From contig ML679956.1 in NCBI GenBank assembly GCA_007922225.1, forward strand, positions 20,028,689 to 20,092,688: a stretch of DNA of 64,000 bases, in the 5' to 3' direction. This document shows positions 59,430 through 64,000 of this stretch, piece after piece. Positions within the stretch are counted from its first letter, which is position 1. Every line of letters begins with the position of its first letter. Made by a program: the position numbers and the translations under genes. Under the pieces are notes generated by a model. That model was not told where the DNA came from. It saw only the letters and a list, made by a program, of their open reading frames with translations, and ran no database searches. Source of the stretch: Emydura subglobosa. Lineage: Eukaryota; Chordata; Testudines; Chelidae.

Positions 59430-60940
59430 TCATAGTTTTCCAGTTGCATGTAAAAGCAAACTATTTGAGCATCTTTTTTTATTTGTTAGTTTTGCTAAAT
59501 TATCTAAGCTGGCACCATCATTTATTTTGAGTTTGGTACATATTTTATACATTTATGGTCCCCCTCCCTGCCCAGTGAAGGTAATGCTCAGAAAATGAAA
59601 TGGATTTGATAGCCTTGGTGATGTACATCCACATATAAGTAGTGAATGTCAAATGCACTTAGGGCCAGATCTCTGAGCTATGTTGACTTATACCAGTTGA
59701 GGTTCTGGGTCAATTGCAGTGACTGCATCCCCACTCTTCCAATGTGTCTCAGAAACAACATGGAGAGTTGTCCTATGTTCTGGACAATGCAGTGTAGATC
59801 AGCCAGGCAGTTTTAAAATAGAGTAAATCCACCAAATTACTGGTTTTGAGGGGAAGTAGCTTAGTGTAGCAATATTATATTCTCTGTTACATCGTACAAT
59901 GACTAGGCATGGAATCTGAGTTTAGGTTTGCAACATTCTTGTAAGTGTCACAGTTGTCTGGATGTATGGGAATTAATTTTCAGCGGGGCCTCTACTCAGT
60001 TTTCAATTTGTCATATGCAGTTTTATACCTGCAATTAAATTATGGCAATAATTCAGTTGGTGGCATAATTTTTGCATTTAGTGGTATAAAATATTACTTA
60101 CAAGCACAATAATGTACTAAGACATTACAGGGGGGTAAGGGGCATTTGTTTCAGCATTTTTGCACTTGCTGTTAATTGTTGGTGCAAAATTGGAGGCCTT
60201 TAAAAAAAAATCAGTTCCTTAAGCTTATTTACATTATAATTATCACGGATTCTATGAGTAACTTGGCTGTAAGAAGTTACAGGAGACTTTGTGAAGCTGT
60301 GGCATTGAATTCACTTTTCTATTCCAGTAATGGACTCTAGCTCTAGTGTTATGGATGATAATTTGCTTTCATTTGGTATTGTATTTACCACTAAAGAACT
60401 CTGATCTATAGCGAGCTTTTCTTGAGATCTTGTTCCTCCAGTTATTTAGTGTTAGATTGTAGTTGCTGGACACAATAGCTACTTTTCTGGTTTGCCAATT
60501 TTCTCTTCTACCAAATCTCGGAAATTGAACATTTCTGCAGTATTAAAATTTCTGAAGAATTCAAGCTTGATGTGAAATCATGAGTAATGGGGAGGAATTA
60601 TATGAAGCAAAACATATGTAAACTCAAGTGAGACAGTTGCAAGAGGGAAACAAATATAGTTGGAGAAGGGTGGTTGTAATTATTTTCAAGTGTCCTGCTA
60701 AGACTGGAACCATGATAGCAGTAATGGGGTACAATGGGCAGGTTCTGTCTTGCAGTAGTGAGTTTTAGAACACAATTAGCTTGAGCTACTTTGTTTGGCT
60801 TTGAGATAAAGTATGCTTTTACCTAACTTTTATCTACTGGTTTGAAGCCTTATTTTAAGTATATATAATTATTTTTTAACAATCTTTGCACACCAACATT
60901 ATCTTCAGCTTGTGCTTATTTTTATGTTAGAGTGCAATGC
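59430..60940. other. Intron sequence, largely unassigned
   Basis: 59660-59800 begins GGGCCAGATCTCTGAGCTAT, as in small palindromic reptile repeats; the other end was not found. Nothing else is recognised. Confidence 0.35.
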
Positions 60941-60943
60941 ATA

Positions 60944-61228
60944 CAGTATTGCTGAATTCAAGCTTTTGGGATTCGTGTGGCTGGCCCACTGGCTTAAGAA
61001 TCACGAGATTTAAAAAATAGCTGGTTGGTTTTATTTATTGGCCTTTAAATGCTCAGCCTTTACAAATAACTTTTTCAAACTTTTCTCTGCAACTGTGAGG
61101 TCTAGAATCCTGTTTTAAATGAAAGCTGAGATTTGCACATACTGGCATGGCTCCAGGAACTGAAGCTCTTAAGAAGGTCACCAATTATCGTGACACTTGT
61201 GATAAAATCATGAGAGTTAGCAGTACTG
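60944..61228. mobile_element. Tc1/mariner-like MITE with TA duplication
   Basis: Ends CAGTATTGCTGAATTC and, reversed, CAGTACTGCTAACTCTCATG, directly flanked by TA on both sides (60942-60943 and 61229-61230). The interior has AGAATCACGAGATTTAAAAA and AAAATCATGAGAGTTAG. 285 bases, no coding capacity. Confidence 0.7.
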
Positions 61229-61347
61229 TAAAGTAGGCAGAAGTGAGTCACACTATAACCTACTATTATGAAGCGAGATACTTGTGACAGCATCAATCAT
61301 AAAGCCATTTTACATTGGGCGTGAACACATTTGTGCATTAACACGAC

Positions 61348-61751
61348 TGTCAGGATAAATTAATCCCAAACCCCAGCTAAAACAAAAGGGATTGTGAACC
61401 CACGTGGGAGCTTCGGGCTGAGTGGGCAGAGGGGGTTTTCTGAGTACTGTTTGGGTAAGAGTGGGTGTGGGAAGGCACAACACACAGAATGAGAGAAACT
61501 CAGGGCCAGAGCAAGAAAGCCAAGCAGTAGCCTGGAAGCATGGTACAACCCTAGAAAAGTCTAGAGAGAGGTCTTGGTCAGGGGTGCTGACTGAACAAAG
61601 CTTTGGCCTGTAAGCAAAGAAACTGCTGCTTTTGGTTTTGGTCCCTCCTGCATTCGGGGAAGCAGGTCTTTATACATTCCTCATAAATAAACAAGATTGC
61701 ATCAAAGGAAAGACCAGACTCCATGATCAATTCCCACGCCCAGCTGGGACA
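61348..61751 (+). repeat. Possible short solo LTR
   Basis: Begins TGTCAGGATAAATTAATCCC, has AAATAAACAAGATTGCATC near 61685 and ends near CAGCTGGGACA. The TG...CA form and late AATAAA fit an LTR of about 400 bases. No duplicated flanks, internal genes or second copy in the window support it. Confidence 0.35.
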
Positions 61752-61844
61752 CCGTCAATACCCTGAACTTTGACTAGCTGGTTGGGTCAAAAAGGAGTAC
61801 CAATACAATATGCATGGGTGAATAGGCTGATATTTTGATTGCTT

Positions 61845-61897
61845 GATATTCATATTCAGGATTCTTAGTATTTGGGAAATCCCTGAATATGAATATC
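61845..61897. repeat. Perfect 16-base inverted repeat
   Basis: GATATTCATATTCAGG (61845-61860) and its exact reverse complement CCTGAATATGAATATC (61882-61897) are separated by 21 bases. An outer pair AATAGG (61821) / CCTATT (61901) extends the symmetry. Confidence 0.85.
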
Positions 61898-61909
61898 AAC
61901 CTATTTGTC

Positions 61910-64000
61910 CCCTTTCTGTGCCTTTCTTTTACTCTGGGGAGGGGGGTTGCTGATGGGATCTTTTTTCATTTGGATTTCTGGGACAGGGTGTTGAGCCCTT
62001 CCTCTGGAGGCTGTTGGGAAGGAATCGTGGTGGAGTTAGTGAAAAAATTTCTTTCTTTCACTTTCCTATAGGAAGGAGAGGTATAGATATCAGATCTTTA
62101 TTGTCAGCAGCAGACTGGGAGCCATGCAGACTATTCAGAAACTAGTATCAACCTGTTGCTATTTAGTAGCATTTTGCTGGCTGAATATGGCCAATGTTCT
62201 TGCAATTCAACAAATTGATTTTCACCCAATCCTATTATACAAAGCCACTGACACCTAGAAAATTGCACATACATTATTGTAAATGGCAGAGAACCAAGGA
62301 GGACAGTAATGGACACCAGTAATTTTGGCCAAGTGGCTGCAACTTTATTATCCCATGAACAAGATAGTTTTTGAGGCAACCTTTGCTGCTTTGCAGCAGC
62401 TGCCCAGTCTGGGCAGATTACAAAGCCTTACCTTTCTCCTGTGTCCCTGTGTGTGCTCTGCATTCGTTTACACGGTCTGGCTGTTGGAGAAAGTTGTTTT
62501 CTGTTTATGGCTAAACTCTTGGAACTGAGAGGGAAAAAAACAAAACACAAAAATTAAAAAAAACCCAACAAATCCTACTTTTATCTGCCTGCTATTTGAA
62601 ACAGTGAAAAGGGAATTAGGACAAAATTCTTTGTGGGTGTAACATTTTTTCCACACAGCTCTAACTAGTCGCCAGATAATTAGGACATAATTTCTGTGTT
62701 TGTGATTAAATAGATATGTCTGGCAGATTTGCAGATTTGTTAGTTAGTGGTTTCAGCAAGAAAAATCATCAACAAAAGAAAGAGCAATTAATAACTATTT
62801 TTCAGGAATGATCCTTCTGACTATTAAATTTTGAATCAACAGTTGCTACATAGAAACACCCCGCCCCACATTTCCTTCCTGTTGTTAAGGTGACCCCACT
62901 ACAGAGGCCTTGCAGGGACAATAGCTATGTTAGCTCTAGAACAGTAACTTAAAAACACTGACAGGAGCATTGTCAAGTGCTTAGATTCAAAATGTGGACT
63001 TATTTAAAAATAAATGACTAGGCAAGGGAGAGTTTGGGTTAACAAAACTAAGTAAGGGGCCAACTTCTGCCATCCATATTGAACATTCTCAGGGAAAGCT
63101 TCCAATGTAAGTTTAACATGGCTGAGCCTTGAAAAAAAAATTTTGACCAAAGACTAGAAATATTTTGTAATTTAAAAATAATAAAAAACCCACAAGCTTT
63201 AATTTGAATAATTAAAAACACAAACAAAAATCCTAGTACTAGTGCTTGGGTATCAAAAAGGAAAACTGACTAGGATTGGAATGTAAAATGTTCCCACCTA
63301 GTTTCATTACCAGAGCTCAGAGTTCCATTATGGCTTTCCCACCAGCCTTGAGCAATACACCAGCCTTGGAGTAGACCAGATGGCAGATTCTGACTCTGAA
63401 AGTCAGTCTGCCTTCCAAGTTCCCCCGTGATTCTAGGGAGAAATACCTGGTATCAGATCTACAACTAGTGTGGAGTACTTCCCCATCCCAGCATGCCTCT
63501 GACAGTCAGCTTGTTGGTGTGTGAAGAATGGGAGAGACAATGCTCCACCCATTCTCCATCCCAACCAGTAATGCAGAGGTAGGGATATATTCTACATATG
63601 GAGGCTGTTTTCCTTTCCATGCTGCAACCCACAATCCAGGTAGCCAGCTCAATGGAATAAGGGGGAATCTTACAATATTTTACTTTCTTGCACAGACTCA
63701 AAGGCTTAGCTGCAATCTGTTTCTGTGTGAATTGCAGTCCTGCCCCAACCCCAACCCCACAACATATATGGAAAAAATAAATCAGGTTGTTTTAAATTAG
63801 CAAACTATAATAACATAGCACTAGTAGAACAATAAAGCAGATTTTATAAAATAATTGTTATCTTGAGTAGTGCCCCTTTCAAATAAAAGCATATATTTAG
63901 CAAATAAATTATATCTAAAACATGGGATACAATTTGCATGTGTAATTAGTAGCAATCAGTGAACCTGAAAAGATTAGGAAGTTCCATTAAGCATCTAAAT
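61910..64000. other. Intron sequence without assigned features
   Basis: AT-rich. No exon, repeat family or RNA gene is recognised on either strand up to the end of the window. Confidence 0.4.

Larger units (their letters stand above)
6995..64000 (+). other. ZNF385D: ZNF385D downstream intron (partial)
   Basis: Everything 3' of the donor at 6995 is inferred to be intron, because I did not find the next expected exon (starting near a Met-Asp-Pro codon run and encoding a C2H2-type finger). At least 57 kb of intron would be long but is plausible for this gene. All repeats listed to the right of 6995 would lie inside it. Another gene nested here cannot be excluded, but no other cellular exon was recognised on either strand. 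Confidence 0.7.

Noticed and set aside
6995..64000. Next ZNF385D zinc-finger exon
   Set aside because: I looked for a Met-Asp-Pro start followed by a C2H2-type CxxC segment with splice sites on + and did not find it.

Overview
The window looks like non-coding sequence from a large vertebrate genome. The repeat set (old CR1 LINE tails, Penelope-like and Harbinger elements, and many miniature DNA transposons whose ends read like TGTCTACACT) points to a reptile, most probably a turtle. That assignment rests on recognising repeat types from memory and was not checked by database search. No bacterial or phage gene, operon, rRNA gene, functional tRNA gene or CRISPR array is visible.

One cellular coding segment is convincing: a 143-base internal exon at 6852-6994 on the + strand. 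It has good splice sites and encodes the proline-rich segment near the N terminus of ZNF385D, a C2H2 zinc-finger protein. The rest reads as the two flanking introns. I did not find the preceding first-exon codons or the following zinc-finger exon, so the downstream intron probably exceeds 57 kb.

The introns hold a dense, layered set of transposons. At 0.4-1.1 kb and 26.5-27.0 kb there are two foldback DNA elements carrying tRNA-like modules. At 16.1-20.0 kb lies a decayed, nearly full-length non-LTR retrotransposon on the minus strand, whose reverse-transcriptase core has been flipped by an internal inversion of about 386 bases. Solo-LTR-like units lie at 14.9-15.9, 21.8-22.95 and 43.0-44.05 kb. 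CR1 tails are at 45.0-45.75, 46.9-47.5 and 59.1 kb. A Penelope-like 3' end with inverted tails lies at 48.4-49.2 kb, with a MITE inserted in it. A 4.95-kb PIF/Harbinger element at 51.3-56.26 kb has matching terminal inverted repeats, a broken transposase on + and a Myb/SANT-like gene on -. MITEs with related ends are scattered from 9 to 51 kb.

No new multi-gene system is evident. The observations most worth checking are the inverted segment inside the LINE, the Harbinger element as possible source of the surrounding MITEs, and the tRNA-like modules inside the foldback elements. Most open reading frames of 60-160 codons are chance frames or translated repeats.
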